From NCBI GenBank assembly GCA_039796575.1, contig JBDKJP010000135.1:1-24898 (forward strand): DNA of 24,898 nucleotides. Reading direction: 5' to 3'. Positions 8,755 to 18,485 of this stretch are shown here, in pieces; within the stretch, counting starts at the first letter, position 1, and each line of letters opens with the position of its first letter. Source of the DNA: UBA668 sp039796575. Lineage in GTDB: Bacteria > Actinomycetota > Acidimicrobiia > Acidimicrobiales > Ilumatobacteraceae. The position numbers and the translations under genes are program-made. The notes beneath the pieces were generated by a model. The model saw only the letters and a program-made list of their open reading frames with translations. It was not told the DNA's origin and did not search any database.

Positions 8755-9612
8755 TCAGTCGGAGGGCGGCACGACCGGGGCGCGCAGCGTGAGCGACACG
8801 CCGATGAGCGCGGCCACGAGACCCACGACGGCGAGCGCGCCGAGCCGCTCGTCGAACAGGATGGCGCCCTCGATGGTGCTGAGTGCCGGCGTGAGGAAGA
8901 ACAGGCTGCTCACCTTGGCGGCGGCGTGGTGCTGCAGCAGCCACAGCATGATGAGCACCGCGGCGATGGAGAGCACGATCACCGCCCAGGCGAGGGCGAA
9001 CATGGAGCGCGCGGTGACGGTGAAGTCGATGCGTTCGTGCACCACGGCGCCCACCCACAGCACGGCGGCCGACGCGGTGTACTGCACCACGGTGCCGCGC
9101 AGCAGCGGCATGCCGGTGCCGTGGCGGCGTTGCGCGAGCGTGCCGAACACCATGCCCAGCACGCTGATGCCGGCGGCGATGAGCGCACCGGTGGAGATGT
9201 CGCCGGTGCCGCCGCGCATGTGGTCGACCACCACGACGATGACACCGCTGAAACCGAGGGCCACACCGAACCACTGCCACGGCGACAGACGCTCGGCGAG
9301 CAGGAAACGGGCGGTGACGGTGGTGATCACCGGGTGCAGGCCGGCGATGAGTGCGCCCACGCCCGAGGGCATGCCCCACGAGATGGCCAGGAACACACCG
9401 CCGAGGTACACGGCGTGCATGCCCAGGCCCGACACCGCGGCCCACTTCATCGCGGGGCGCTGCAGCGTGGGGGCCTTCGTGAACCACGCGTACGCGAGCA
9501 GCGCGACCGCCGCGAGGGTGAGGCGGATGGCGAGGAACGTGAGCGGGCCGGCGTCGTCGGTGCCGTAGCGGGCGACGACGAACCCGGTGCTCCAGAGCAC
9601 CACGAACACCAT
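8755..9612 (-). CDS. EamA/DMT-family small-molecule exporter
   Basis: The 285-residue protein has about ten hydrophobic segments arranged as two EamA repeats (about 1-130 and 140-280). MVFVVLWSTGFVVARYGTDDAGPL at the start is a typical first helix of the family, and a TPALSTIEGAILFDERLG segment near the end is the conserved second-repeat motif. Family members export amino acids, nucleosides or other metabolites; the substrate cannot be read from sequence. The open frame extends upstream, but the hairpin at 9671-9702 falls in that extension and no ATG or GTG precedes it, so ATG 9612 is used. A slightly longer N-terminus from a CTG or TTG start cannot be excluded. Confidence 0.85.
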   Translation of the reverse strand: MVFVVLWSTGFVVARYGTDDAGPLTFLAIRLTLAAVALLAYAWFTKAPTLQRPAMKWAAVSGLGMHAVYLGGVFLAISWGMPSGVGALIAGLHPVITTVTARFLLAERLSPWQWFGVALGFSGVIVVVVDHMRGGTGDISTGALIAAGISVLGMVFGTLAQRRHGTGMPLLRGTVVQYTASAAVLWVGAVVHERIDFTVTARSMFALAWAVIVLSIAAVLIMLWLLQHHAAAKVSSLFFLTPALSTIEGAILFDERLGALAVVGLVAALIGVSLTLRAPVVPPSD

Positions 9613-9670
9613 CGGGGCGAGGCGCGCCGCCAGCGGTGCGTCGTCGGTGGTGGGTTCGGGCGCGACGCGA

Positions 9671-9702
9671 GAAGGGCGGGCCGCCGGAGCGACCCGCCCT
9701 TC
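9671..9702 (-). terminator. Hairpin terminator of the ABC-transporter unit
   Basis: GAAGGGCGGG (9671-9680) and CCCGCCCTTC (9693-9702) form a perfect 10-bp stem with a 12-nt loop, 23 bases past the stop of the binding-protein gene on the minus strand. No long U-tract follows, which is common for terminators in GC-rich actinobacteria. Confidence 0.75.
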
Positions 9703-9725
9703 CTCGTCCGGGTGTCCGGGGACGG

Positions 9726-10916
9726 TCAGGCGCCGCCCTCGGTGAGGGTGACCTCGATCGGGGCGAAGTCCGCGCCCTTCACGTCGATGCCGTCGGCCTC
9801 GAGCTGCTTCACGGCCTCGTTGACGATGTCGTTCGTCCACGAGGTGGCGTCGGGCGCCTTGGTGAGCACGGTCTGGCCGTCGAGGTTCTTGGTGCCGCTG
9901 GCGATCTCCACCGTGCGGTCCCAGGCAGCCGTGTCGATGACACCGACGCCGCCGGCGGCCGGCCAGATGAGCTTGTTGACTTCGTTCATCTGCCACAGCT
10001 GGTGGGTGGCGCCGAGCTTCGAGCCCTTGGCGACGACGATGTCGGCGCACGCCTGGGCGTTGTCGCGGCAGTAGGCCCAACCCTCGAGCGAGGCCTTCAC
10101 GAACGCGATGGCCTGGCCGCAGTACGCCGGGTCGCTGAGGCGAGCCTCATCGGCCCAGATGGCGTCCTGGAGCATGCCGACGCCCTCTTCCTCGTACGAG
10201 ACGACGTTGAGGTCCTCGGGCTGGTACAGCTCGCCGGTGTCGGGGTTCACGGCCTCGAGCACCTGTGCGTACTCGTTGTAGGTCATGGCCTCGGCGGCGT
10301 CGATCTCACCCGAGAGCAGACCGTTCATGTCGAAGTTCTGCTGGATGAGCGTGACGTCGCTGGCGGGGTCGAGCCCGGCCTTCGACAGGGCGGCGAAGAT
10401 CTCGAACTCGTTGCCGAAGCCCCAGTTGCCGATCTTCTTGCCCTTGAAGTCAGCCGCGGTGGTGATGCCCGCGTCCTTGAAGCTCACCTGCAGGGTGCCA
10501 CTGCGCTGGAACACCTGGGCGATGTTGGTGACCTTCGCACCGGCCTCGCGCTCGGCGAGCGCCTTGGGCACCCACGAGATGGCGAAGTCGACGGCGCCGG
10601 TGGCGAGCGTCTTCTGCGGCGGGATGTCGACGCCGCCTTCCACGATCTCCACGTCCAGGCCGGCCTTCTCGTAGAAGCCCTGGTCGACGGCCGCGAAGTA
10701 GCCGGCGAACTGCGCCTGGGTGACCCACTGCAGCTGCAGCTTCACCGCCGCGCCTTCCGGCGCGGTGCAGCTGGCGATGTCGACGGCCAGGCCCGAGCCC
10801 GACTCGGCGCCGCCGGCAGTGGTGTCGCTGCTGCTCTCGTCGTCACCGCACGCGGCGACGAGCACACCCGCGAGTGTGACGATGGCAGCCATCTTGGCCG
10901 CACGTCCGTGTCGCAT
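9726..10916 (-). CDS. ABC transporter substrate-binding lipoprotein (THI5/NMT1-like)
   Basis: The 396-residue protein has a lipoprotein signal (LAGVLVAAC, Cys23) and a Ser/Asp-rich linker. A periplasmic-binding fold of the THI5/NMT1/SsuA type follows: LQLQWVTQAQFAGYFAAVDQGFYEKAGLDVEIVEGG is the characteristic first strand-helix region, and DFAISWVPKALAE and GNWGFGNEFEIFAALSKAGLD mark the hinge. Relatives bind pyrimidine thiamine precursors, riboflavin or sulfonates. With the catabolic genes next door, a pyrimidine or hydantoin-like ring compound is plausible (inference). GGGGAGGG lies about 5 nt before the ATG. It is the last gene of a five-gene minus-strand unit and is followed by a hairpin terminator. 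Confidence 0.9.
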   Translation of the reverse strand: MRHGRAAKMAAIVTLAGVLVAACGDDESSSDTTAGGAESGSGLAVDIASCTAPEGAAVKLQLQWVTQAQFAGYFAAVDQGFYEKAGLDVEIVEGGVDIPPQKTLATGAVDFAISWVPKALAEREAGAKVTNIAQVFQRSGTLQVSFKDAGITTAADFKGKKIGNWGFGNEFEIFAALSKAGLDPASDVTLIQQNFDMNGLLSGEIDAAEAMTYNEYAQVLEAVNPDTGELYQPEDLNVVSYEEEGVGMLQDAIWADEARLSDPAYCGQAIAFVKASLEGWAYCRDNAQACADIVVAKGSKLGATHQLWQMNEVNKLIWPAAGGVGVIDTAAWDRTVEIASGTKNLDGQTVLTKAPDATSWTNDIVNEAVKQLEADGIDVKGADFAPIEVTLTEGGA

Positions 10917-10966
10917 TGTCCCTCCCCTTGTTTCTCTCTCGTTGATCGTGATGATCTGGTTGCTGG

Positions 10967-11752
10967 TCACTTGGAACGTGCTCGTCGCCGCCACGGGACG
11001 ACGAGGTACTCCAAGAGGTTGGAGCCTGCGAAGAACAGCAGGCCCACGATCGCTCCGCCCAACACGTAGGCGAACCCCAGGGCTTTGTTGGCCGAGTTCA
11101 ACGTACCCGAGATCTTGCTGCCCAATCCGTTCTGCGTGCCGCCGAAGTACTCCGACACGAGGGCGATGATGAGCGCGAGTGGTGCGGCGGTGCGCACGCC
11201 GGTGAAGAAGAACGGCATCGTGTTCGGCAGCCGCACCTTCTTCAGCGTGTCGAACGGCGATGCCGCGTACGAACGCATCAGCTCCATCTGCGTCGCGTCG
11301 TTCTGGCGCAGGCCCTTGGCGACCTGCACGAACACGACGAAGAACACCGAGATCGTCACCATGATGCGGCGCGGGATCTGGCTGTCGAGCGAGTACATGT
11401 TGTTGAGCACGCCGACGATGACCACGGCCGGGATGGCGGCGATGGTGATGGCGAGGGGGTTCACCAGTTCGCTCACGAACGCGAACCGGTTGGTGAGCAC
11501 GGCGATGACGAAGCCGAACAGCGAGCCGAGCACGAGGCCCATCAACGCGTTCATGCCGGTGACGATGCTGGCCTTGAGCACGAGGTCGAAGTCGTCGACG
11601 AACGCCTGCCAGATGGCGCTGGGGCGCGGGATGACGAACGGCTGCACGTCGCTGACGACCACCCACGCCTGCCATGCCACGAGGAACAGCACGCCCAGCA
11701 CGAGGGGCGGCAGCACCGTGGCCGCGAGGTTGCGGAGGCGGGCGGCGTTCAC
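10967..11752 (-). CDS. ABC transporter permease (BPD type), second of two
   Basis: The 261-residue protein has about six membrane segments. The EAA-type cytoplasmic loop is ELMRSYAASPFDTLKKVRLPNTMPFFFTGVR (about residues 155-185), which contacts the ATPase. It belongs to the SsuC/TauC-like permeases that pair with THI5-type binding proteins. The GTG start overlaps the stop of the ATPase gene by 4 nt (11749-11752), so both are translated together. It differs clearly from the other permease in the operon, so the transporter core is probably a heterodimer, as described for some riboflavin and thiamine-precursor uptake systems. Confidence 0.9.
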   Translation of the reverse strand: MNAARLRNLAATVLPPLVLGVLFLVAWQAWVVVSDVQPFVIPRPSAIWQAFVDDFDLVLKASIVTGMNALMGLVLGSLFGFVIAVLTNRFAFVSELVNPLAITIAAIPAVVIVGVLNNMYSLDSQIPRRIMVTISVFFVVFVQVAKGLRQNDATQMELMRSYAASPFDTLKKVRLPNTMPFFFTGVRTAAPLALIIALVSEYFGGTQNGLGSKISGTLNSANKALGFAYVLGGAIVGLLFFAGSNLLEYLVVPWRRRARSK

Positions 11753-12576
11753 CGGTCCTCGATCCCCCGCGCCTGATCGGCCATCTCGATGCCGCGCAGC
11801 GCTTCGCGCACCTCGGTGACGCGGGCGAAGAAGTCGCCGGCCTCGCGGGTGAGCTCGTTGCGGTCGCGCCCGAGGCCGACGTTCACGATGTCGGTGATGC
11901 GACCGGGCCGCGGCGACATCACCACCACCCGGTCGGCCAGGTACACGGCTTCGGGGATGGAGTGCGTGACGAACACGACGGTGGTGCCGGCGGCGGCGCA
12001 GATGCGCAGCAGTTCGGCCTGCATGTGCTCGCGGGTCATCTCGTCCAGCGCGCCGAACGGTTCGTCCATCAGCAGCAGCTTCGGGTGCGAGGCGAGCGCG
12101 CGGGCGATGGCGATGCGCTGCTGCATGCCGCCCGACAGCTGCCACGGCATGTGCTTCGCGAACTCGGGCAGCTTCACCAGTTCGAGCATCTCCTGGGCGC
12201 GCTCGCGGCGCTTGGTCTTGTCCCACCCCTTCAGCTCGAGCGGCAGCTCGATGTTGCGCTCGACGGAACGCCACTCGAACAGGCCGCTCTGCTGGAACGC
12301 CATGCCGTAGTCCTGGTCGACGCGAGCCTGGTGCGCGGTCTTGCCGTGGATGGTGACGGTGCCGGAGGTGGGTTCGAGCAGGTCGGCCACCAGCCGCAGC
12401 AGCGTGCTCTTACCGCAACCCGACGGGCCGATGAGCGAGATGAACTCGCCGGGCTGCACGTCGAGGTCGATGCCCACCAGCGCGTCGACCTGGTTCGGCT
12501 TGCCCTGGTTGAAGATCTTGTTGACGTCGCGGACGACGACTGCGGCTTGCGACGTTTCCGTCATCGTGTTCTCCAT
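11749..12576 (-). CDS. ABC transporter ATP-binding protein (nitrate/sulfonate/taurine type)
   Basis: The 275-residue ATPase has a complete motif set: Walker A GPSGCGKST (50-58), Q-loop Gln95, signature LSGGMQQR (147-154), Walker B LLLMDEP (167-173), D-loop GALDE and switch His205. It powers uptake through the two flanking permeases. The first ATG (12576) overlaps the upstream permease stop by one base (TGATG); a second in-frame ATG at 12564 is also possible. The C-terminal tail (about 235-275), rich in charged residues (RDRNELTREAGDFFARVTEVREALRG), is usual for this subfamily. Confidence 0.93.
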   Translation of the reverse strand: MENTMTETSQAAVVVRDVNKIFNQGKPNQVDALVGIDLDVQPGEFISLIGPSGCGKSTLLRLVADLLEPTSGTVTIHGKTAHQARVDQDYGMAFQQSGLFEWRSVERNIELPLELKGWDKTKRRERAQEMLELVKLPEFAKHMPWQLSGGMQQRIAIARALASHPKLLLMDEPFGALDEMTREHMQAELLRICAAAGTTVVFVTHSIPEAVYLADRVVVMSPRPGRITDIVNVGLGRDRNELTREAGDFFARVTEVREALRGIEMADQARGIEDR

Positions 12577-13439
12577 CACGCCGCCTCGGGCGGTCGGTTG
12601 CGCATGAGCAGTCGGTCGATGAGCATCACCACGGCGGCCATCACGAGGCCAAGGGCGGCGGCACCGAACACCGCGGTGTACAGCTTCGGCGGGTCGGAGG
12701 TTGCCTCCTGCCCGTACGAGAGGATGAGCCGGCCGACGCCGAAGCGCACGCCGAGCGAGATCTCCGAGACGGTGACGCCCACCACGGCCGCGGCGCCGGC
12801 GAGGCGCAGCGCGGGTGCCAGGTAGGGCACGGCGTTCGGGAAGCGCAGCTTCCAGAGCGTCTTCCACCAGCCGGCGGCGTACGAGTCCATCAGCTCGAGC
12901 GGCGCGGCGGGCGTGCTCTGCAGGCCGCGCAGCGTGCCCATGGCCACCGGGAAGAACGCGAGGAACACACCGAGCAGCACGGCGGCCAGCCAGGTCTTCT
13001 CGGCCAGCTCGCGGCTCTGGTACGCCATCAGCGAGAAGATGAGCGGGGCGAGCACGATGATGGGCACGGTCTGGCTGATCACCAGGTACGGCATGAGCGC
13101 CCGCTCGAACAGACGGAAGCGGGCCATCAGCACGGCGAGGCCGATGCCGAGCGCCGAGCCGGCCACGAACGCGAGCAGCGAACAGCGGAACGAGTACCAC
13201 GCGGCGCGCAGCACGACCACGAAGATCGACTCTTCGCCGCCGCGCACCTCGGGGTCGCCGAAACGGGCGAACATGTCCCAGATGTGCGGCATCGCCCGGT
13301 CGTCGGTGCGGGCGAAGATGCGCATGCCCAGCACCGTGCCGCCTTCCTCCGGGCCGACGGCCTTGTACAGCTCCCAGCCGGCCGCGACGAACACGAACGC
13401 GAGCACGAACATCAGGTAACGACGCCCTCGCTTGGTCAT
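12576..13439 (-). CDS. ABC transporter permease (BPD type), first of two
   Basis: The 287-residue permease has an N-terminal membrane anchor (YLMFVLAFVFVAAGWELY) and an extracytoplasmic loop of about 50 residues. Five further helices follow, with an EAA loop (ELMDSYAAGWWKTLWKLRFPNAVPYLAPALRLAG, about 190-222). The extra loop after the first helix distinguishes it from its partner. It is preceded by GAGGCG about 6 nt before the ATG and lies 10 bases after the stop of the F420-type oxidoreductase, so it belongs to that transcript. This coupling of an oxidoreductase gene with the transporter suggests that both serve the same substrate. Confidence 0.9.
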   Translation of the reverse strand: MTKRGRRYLMFVLAFVFVAAGWELYKAVGPEEGGTVLGMRIFARTDDRAMPHIWDMFARFGDPEVRGGEESIFVVVLRAAWYSFRCSLLAFVAGSALGIGLAVLMARFRLFERALMPYLVISQTVPIIVLAPLIFSLMAYQSRELAEKTWLAAVLLGVFLAFFPVAMGTLRGLQSTPAAPLELMDSYAAGWWKTLWKLRFPNAVPYLAPALRLAGAAAVVGVTVSEISLGVRFGVGRLILSYGQEATSDPPKLYTAVFGAAALGLVMAAVVMLIDRLLMRNRPPEAA

Positions 13440-13449
13440 GCGCAGCGCC

Positions 13450-14481
13450 TCACGACTTTGCCTTGACGTGGTCGGCGATGGCGGGCAGCACCTTCTCGCC
13501 GTACTGGGCGAGGGTGTGGTCCTTGTCGTCGTGCTGGAGGTAGATGGCGAACTGGTCGACGCCGAGGTCCTTCAGTTGGCGCATCCGCTCGACGTGGTGC
13601 TCGACCGGGCCGACGATGCAGAACCGGTCGACGATCTCGTCGGGCACGAACTGGGTGTGGCTGTTGCCCGCCTGCCCGTGCTCGTTGTAGTCGTAGCCCT
13701 GGCGACCCTTGATGTAGTCGGTGAGCGCCTGCGGCACGGCCGACGTGTCGCTGCCGTAGCGGGCGACGATGTCGGCCACGTGGTTGCCCACCATGCCGCC
13801 GAACCAGCGGCACTGCTCGCGACCGTGGGCCAGACCTTCGGGCGTGCCGTCGGTGACGTACGCGGGTGCCGCGACGCAGATGGTGATGTCGTCGGGGTTG
13901 CGACCCGCGGCCTCGGCGGCGGCACGCACCGCGCCGATGGTCCATTCGGCGATCGACAGGTCGGCGAGCTGAAGGATGAAGCCGTCGCCCACTTCGCCGG
14001 TGAGCGCGAGGGCCTTCGGGCCGTACGCGGCCACCCACACCTCGAGCTCGCTCTTGCCCGCCCACGGGAAGCGGATCTCCGAGCCCTTGTAGTCGACGCC
14101 GCGACCGTTGCCGAGCTCGCGGATGACGTGGATGCTCTCGCGCAGCGTGGCGAGCGTGGTGGGCGAACCGTTGGTGACGCGCACTGCCGAGTCGCCGCGG
14201 CCGATGCCGCACACGGTGCGGTTGCCGAACATCTCGTTCAGCGTGGCGTACACGCTGGCCGTGACGGTCCAGTCGCGGGTGGCCGGGTTGGTGACCATCG
14301 GGCCGACCACCACGTTGCGCGTCTCGGCGAGGATCTGGCTGTAGATGACGTACGGCTCCTGCCACAGGATGTGGCTGTCGAACGTCCAGACGTACGAAAA
14401 CCCGTACTGCTCGGCCCGCTTCGCCAGATCCACCACGCGCGCCGAGGGCGGCGTCGTCTGCAGCACCACTCCGAAGTCCAC
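13450..14481 (-). CDS. Luciferase-like (LLM) F420-type oxidoreductase
   Basis: The 343-residue TIM-barrel protein belongs to the bacterial luciferase-like superfamily: VDFGVVLQTTPPSARVVDLAKRAEQYGFSYVW at the start, VVVGPMVTNPATRD, CGIGRGDSAVR and a C-terminal VDQFAIYL strand. It resembles the F420-dependent subfamily annotated as CPS_4043-like (TIGR03842), recalled rather than searched. It may move hydride between F420 and an organic ring compound. It heads the transporter operon and lies next to dihydropyrimidine-degrading genes. GTG 14481 is chosen because AGGGGAG lies 9 nt upstream and the protein then starts at the usual family position; ATG 14511 or GTG 14514 would add about ten residues. 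Confidence 0.85.
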   Translation of the reverse strand: MDFGVVLQTTPPSARVVDLAKRAEQYGFSYVWTFDSHILWQEPYVIYSQILAETRNVVVGPMVTNPATRDWTVTASVYATLNEMFGNRTVCGIGRGDSAVRVTNGSPTTLATLRESIHVIRELGNGRGVDYKGSEIRFPWAGKSELEVWVAAYGPKALALTGEVGDGFILQLADLSIAEWTIGAVRAAAEAAGRNPDDITICVAAPAYVTDGTPEGLAHGREQCRWFGGMVGNHVADIVARYGSDTSAVPQALTDYIKGRQGYDYNEHGQAGNSHTQFVPDEIVDRFCIVGPVEHHVERMRQLKDLGVDQFAIYLQHDDKDHTLAQYGEKVLPAIADHVKAKS

Positions 14482-14550
14482 GGTTGCATTCTCCCCTGTT
14501 GTCGTCCCCATCACGGCGCCCCTGCCGTGAACACCCTGTTACGTGTGGAT

Positions 14551-14579
14551 CAGGCGGGGGTCGTGACGACCCCCGCCTG
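14551..14579 (-). terminator. Strong hairpin terminator after mmsA
   Basis: CAGGCGGGGGTCG (14551-14563) and its exact complement CGACCCCCGCCTG (14567-14579) form a 13-bp stem with a 3-nt loop; four more pairs (GGAT/ATCC) extend it past one bulged base. It sits 22 bases after the mmsA stop on the minus strand and separates the enzyme genes from the oxidoreductase/transporter unit. Confidence 0.8.
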
Positions 14580-14601
14580 CATCCGGCTCACTCGTCCGGC
14601 C

Positions 14602-16089
<1,488 letters not shown>

Positions 16090-16115
16090 TTCGATGTCTG
16101 CTTTCCGGTTGTTGC

Positions 16116-17558
16116 TCAGACGAGGTACTGCGACAGGCCGCGCTTGATGTACTGGCCGTGTCCCTTGCGTCCGACGAACGTGTCGTTCTCGATGACCACG
16201 GTGCCGCGGGACAGCACGGTGTCGACCTTGCCGTCGATCACCCATCCCTCCCAGGCGCTGTGGTCCATGTTCATGTGGTGCTTGTCGTTGATGCCGATCT
16301 TCGTCTTCCGGTTGGGGTCCCAGACCACGACGTCGGCGTCGGCACCGGGGGCGATGACGCCCTTCTTCGGGTACATGCCGAACATGCGCGCCGGCGTGGT
16401 GCAGCAGGTCTCGACCCAGCGCTCGAGCGAGATCTCACCGTTGACCACACCCTGGTACAGCAGCTCCATGCGGTGCTCGACACCACCGATGCCGTTGGGG
16501 ATGGCGGCGAAGTTGCCGAGACCGAGCTCCTTCTGGTCCTTCATGCAGAAGGGGCAGTGGTCGGTGCTCACGATGGCCAGCTCGTTCATGCGCAGGCCCT
16601 TCCACAGGTCGCCCTGGTGGCCGTGGCCCATCTGACCGATGTGGTGCGGGTCGTGGTCCTTGCTGCGCACCGGTGTGCTGCACACCCACTTCGCACCCTC
16701 GAAGCCGGGCTGGCCGAGGGTCTCCTCGAGCGTGAGGTACAGGTACTGCGGGCAGGTCTCGGCGAACACGTTGCGACCGTGGTGGCGAGCGGCGGCGACC
16801 TCGTTGAGGGCGTCGCCGGCGCTCATGTGCACGATGTACAGCGGCACGTTGCCGGCCACGTGGCTGAGCACGATGGCGCGGTGGGTGGCCTCGGCCTCGA
16901 GCGGCGACGGGCGCGTGTAGCTGTGGTACTTCGGGTCGGTCTCGCCGCGGGCGAGCGCCTGCTGCACGAGCACGTCGATGGCGATGCCGTTCTCGGCGTG
17001 CATCATGATCATCGCCCCGCACTCGGCGGCGGTCTGCATGGCCTTCAGGATCTGGCCGTCGTCGCTGTAGAACACGCCGGGGTACGCCATGAACAGCTTG
17101 AAGCTGCTGATGCCCTCGTGCTCGGTGAGGTACTTCATCGCCTTCAACGACTCGTCGTCGACGCCGCCGATGATCTGGTGGAACGCGTAGTCGATGGAGC
17201 AGTTGCCCTCGGCCTTGCGGTGCCACTCGGCGAGGCCCTCGTGCACGTTCTCGCCGTAGCGCTGCACCGCCATGTCGACGATGGTGGTGGTGCCACCCCA
17301 TGCCGCGGCGTTGCTGCCGGTCTCGAACGTGTCGCTCGCGAAGGTGCCACCGAACGGCAGCTCCATGTGCGTGTGCACGTCGATGCCACCGGGGATGACG
17401 TACTTGCCGGCCGCGTCGATGACACGGCTCATGCCCTCCTCGGTGAAGAAGCCGGGCGCGCCGACGGCGGTGATGGTGCCGTCGGTGATGAGCACGTCCT
17501 GGGCGATGGTGCCCGTGGTGGACACGACGAGACCGTTCTTGATGAGCGTCTGAGCCAT
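16116..17558 (-). CDS. hydA: Dihydropyrimidinase / D-hydantoinase
   Basis: The 480-residue amidohydrolase has all dinuclear-metal ligands of the cyclic amidohydrolase family: His62 and His64 (DVHTH), carboxylated Lys154 (SSFKLFMAY), His187 (MMHAENG), His244 (YIVHMSAG) and Asp333 (STDHCPF). It opens dihydrouracil, dihydrothymine or a hydantoin to the N-carbamoyl amino acid. Between TPVRSK and the GDLWKGL helix it has a His-rich stretch (DHDPHHIGQMGHGH, about 301-314) that I would not expect in the family core. AGGGGGAA lies about 8 nt before ATG 17558. It starts 25 bases after the amidohydrolase stop and shares its transcript. Confidence 0.93.
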   Translation of the reverse strand: MAQTLIKNGLVVSTTGTIAQDVLITDGTITAVGAPGFFTEEGMSRVIDAAGKYVIPGGIDVHTHMELPFGGTFASDTFETGSNAAAWGGTTTIVDMAVQRYGENVHEGLAEWHRKAEGNCSIDYAFHQIIGGVDDESLKAMKYLTEHEGISSFKLFMAYPGVFYSDDGQILKAMQTAAECGAMIMMHAENGIAIDVLVQQALARGETDPKYHSYTRPSPLEAEATHRAIVLSHVAGNVPLYIVHMSAGDALNEVAAARHHGRNVFAETCPQYLYLTLEETLGQPGFEGAKWVCSTPVRSKDHDPHHIGQMGHGHQGDLWKGLRMNELAIVSTDHCPFCMKDQKELGLGNFAAIPNGIGGVEHRMELLYQGVVNGEISLERWVETCCTTPARMFGMYPKKGVIAPGADADVVVWDPNRKTKIGINDKHHMNMDHSAWEGWVIDGKVDTVLSRGTVVIENDTFVGRKGHGQYIKRGLSQYLV

Positions 17559-17583
17559 TGCAGTTCCCCCTGTCGAGTGTCGG

Positions 17584-18426
17584 TCAGCGAGCCACGAGCT
17601 CGTCGTAGGCGTCGGGACGACGATCACGGTAGAACGCCCAGCGGTCGCGGACAGTACGGATCATGTCCATGTCGAGGTCGCGCACGATGAGCTCGGGCTT
17701 GAACGGGTCGCCCACCTCGCCGACGAACTTGCCCTCGGGGTCGACGAAGTAGCTCTGGCCGTAGAAGTCGTTGTCGCCGAGCTCCTCGATGCCGACGCGG
17801 TTGATGGCACCGACGTAGTAGATGTTGGCGACGGCCGAGGCCGGCTGCTCGAGGCGCCACAGGTACTCGCTGAGGCCGCGGCTGGTGGCCGACGGGTTGA
17901 ACACGATCTCGGCGCCGTTGAGGCCGAGCGCACGCCAGCCCTCGGGGAAGTGACGGTCGTAGCAGATGTACACCCCGACCTTGCCGACCGCCGTGTCGAA
18001 CACCGGGTACCCGCCGGTGCCGGGCGTGAAGTAGTACTTCTCCCAGAACCCCTTGGTCTGCGGGATGTGCTGCTTGCGGTACTTGCCGAGGTAGCGGCCG
18101 TCGGCGTCGATGACGGCGGCCGTGTTGTAGTACAGGCCCGGCTGCACGATCTCGTACATCGGGAGCACCAGCACCATGCCGGTCTCCTTCGCGATGCTCT
18201 GGAAGCGCTGGGTGGTGGGGCCGTCGGGGATGTACTCGGTGTACTGGTAGTACTCGGGGTCCTGCACCTGGCAGAAGTACGGGCCGTAGAACAGCTCCTG
18301 GAAGCACATCACCTGCGCACCCTGGGCCTTCGCGTCGTGGACTGCCTGTTCGTGCTTGTCGAGCATCGCGTCCTTGGTGCCCGGCCAGTCGGTCTGCAGC
18401 AGTGCTGCCCTCACGATGTTTGCCAT
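17584..18426 (-). CDS. Carbon-nitrogen hydrolase, beta-ureidopropionase / N-carbamoyl amidase type
   Basis: The 280-residue nitrilase-superfamily enzyme has the catalytic triad Glu44 (CFQELF), Lys118 (YRKQHIP) and Cys155 (VYICYDRHFPE), the last in the motif shared by beta-ureidopropionases and N-carbamoylputrescine amidases. It would remove CO2 and ammonia from the N-carbamoyl beta-amino acid made by the neighbouring dihydropyrimidinase; that neighbour favours beta-ureidopropionase over the putrescine role. It is the first gene of the enzyme operon and is divergent from the MocR-type regulator. It has no Shine-Dalgarno; TAGAGT (18434-18439, minus strand) ends 7 nt before the ATG with TTGTGC 17 bp further up, suggesting a leaderless transcript. 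Confidence 0.9.
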   Translation of the reverse strand: MANIVRAALLQTDWPGTKDAMLDKHEQAVHDAKAQGAQVMCFQELFYGPYFCQVQDPEYYQYTEYIPDGPTTQRFQSIAKETGMVLVLPMYEIVQPGLYYNTAAVIDADGRYLGKYRKQHIPQTKGFWEKYYFTPGTGGYPVFDTAVGKVGVYICYDRHFPEGWRALGLNGAEIVFNPSATSRGLSEYLWRLEQPASAVANIYYVGAINRVGIEELGDNDFYGQSYFVDPEGKFVGEVGDPFKPELIVRDLDMDMIRTVRDRWAFYRDRRPDAYDELVAR

Positions 18427-18483
18427 CCGCGGGACTCTAATGTGACCGACGAAGGCGCACAATGGTTGTATTGTTACCGGACA
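18427..18483. promoter_or_regulatory. Divergent promoter-operator, amidohydrolase / MocR regulator
   Basis: On the minus strand, TTGTGC (18457-18462), a 17-bp spacer and TAGAGT (18434-18439) form a plausible promoter ending 7 nt before the amidohydrolase ATG. On the plus strand, TATTGT (18469-18474) lies 9 nt before ATG 18484. Both genes lack ribosome binding sites. The space is only 57 bp, so one bound regulator could control both directions. Confidence 0.55.
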
Positions 18484-18485
18484 AT
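18459..18485. promoter_or_regulatory. Phased ACAAT / ATTGT / ACAAT operator candidate
   Basis: ACAAT at 18459, its complement ATTGT at 18470 and ACAAT at 18481 are spaced exactly 11 bp apart, about one helical turn. The last pair contains TTGT-N6-ACAA (18471-18484), matching the palindrome skeleton at 3105-3118. The site overlaps both putative promoters and the regulator's start codon, as expected for autoregulation. Confidence 0.5.

Noticed and set aside
9613..9670. An N-terminal extension of the EamA transporter
   Set aside because: The frame stays open, but there is no ATG or GTG, and the region directly follows a strong hairpin terminator.
13450..14481. The LLM gene as rutA (oxidative uracil ring cleavage)
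   Set aside because: No other rut genes are present, and the neighbours encode the reductive route (dihydropyrimidinase, ureidopropionase-type enzyme). The protein looks F420-type rather than RutA-like, though this was not tested by alignment.
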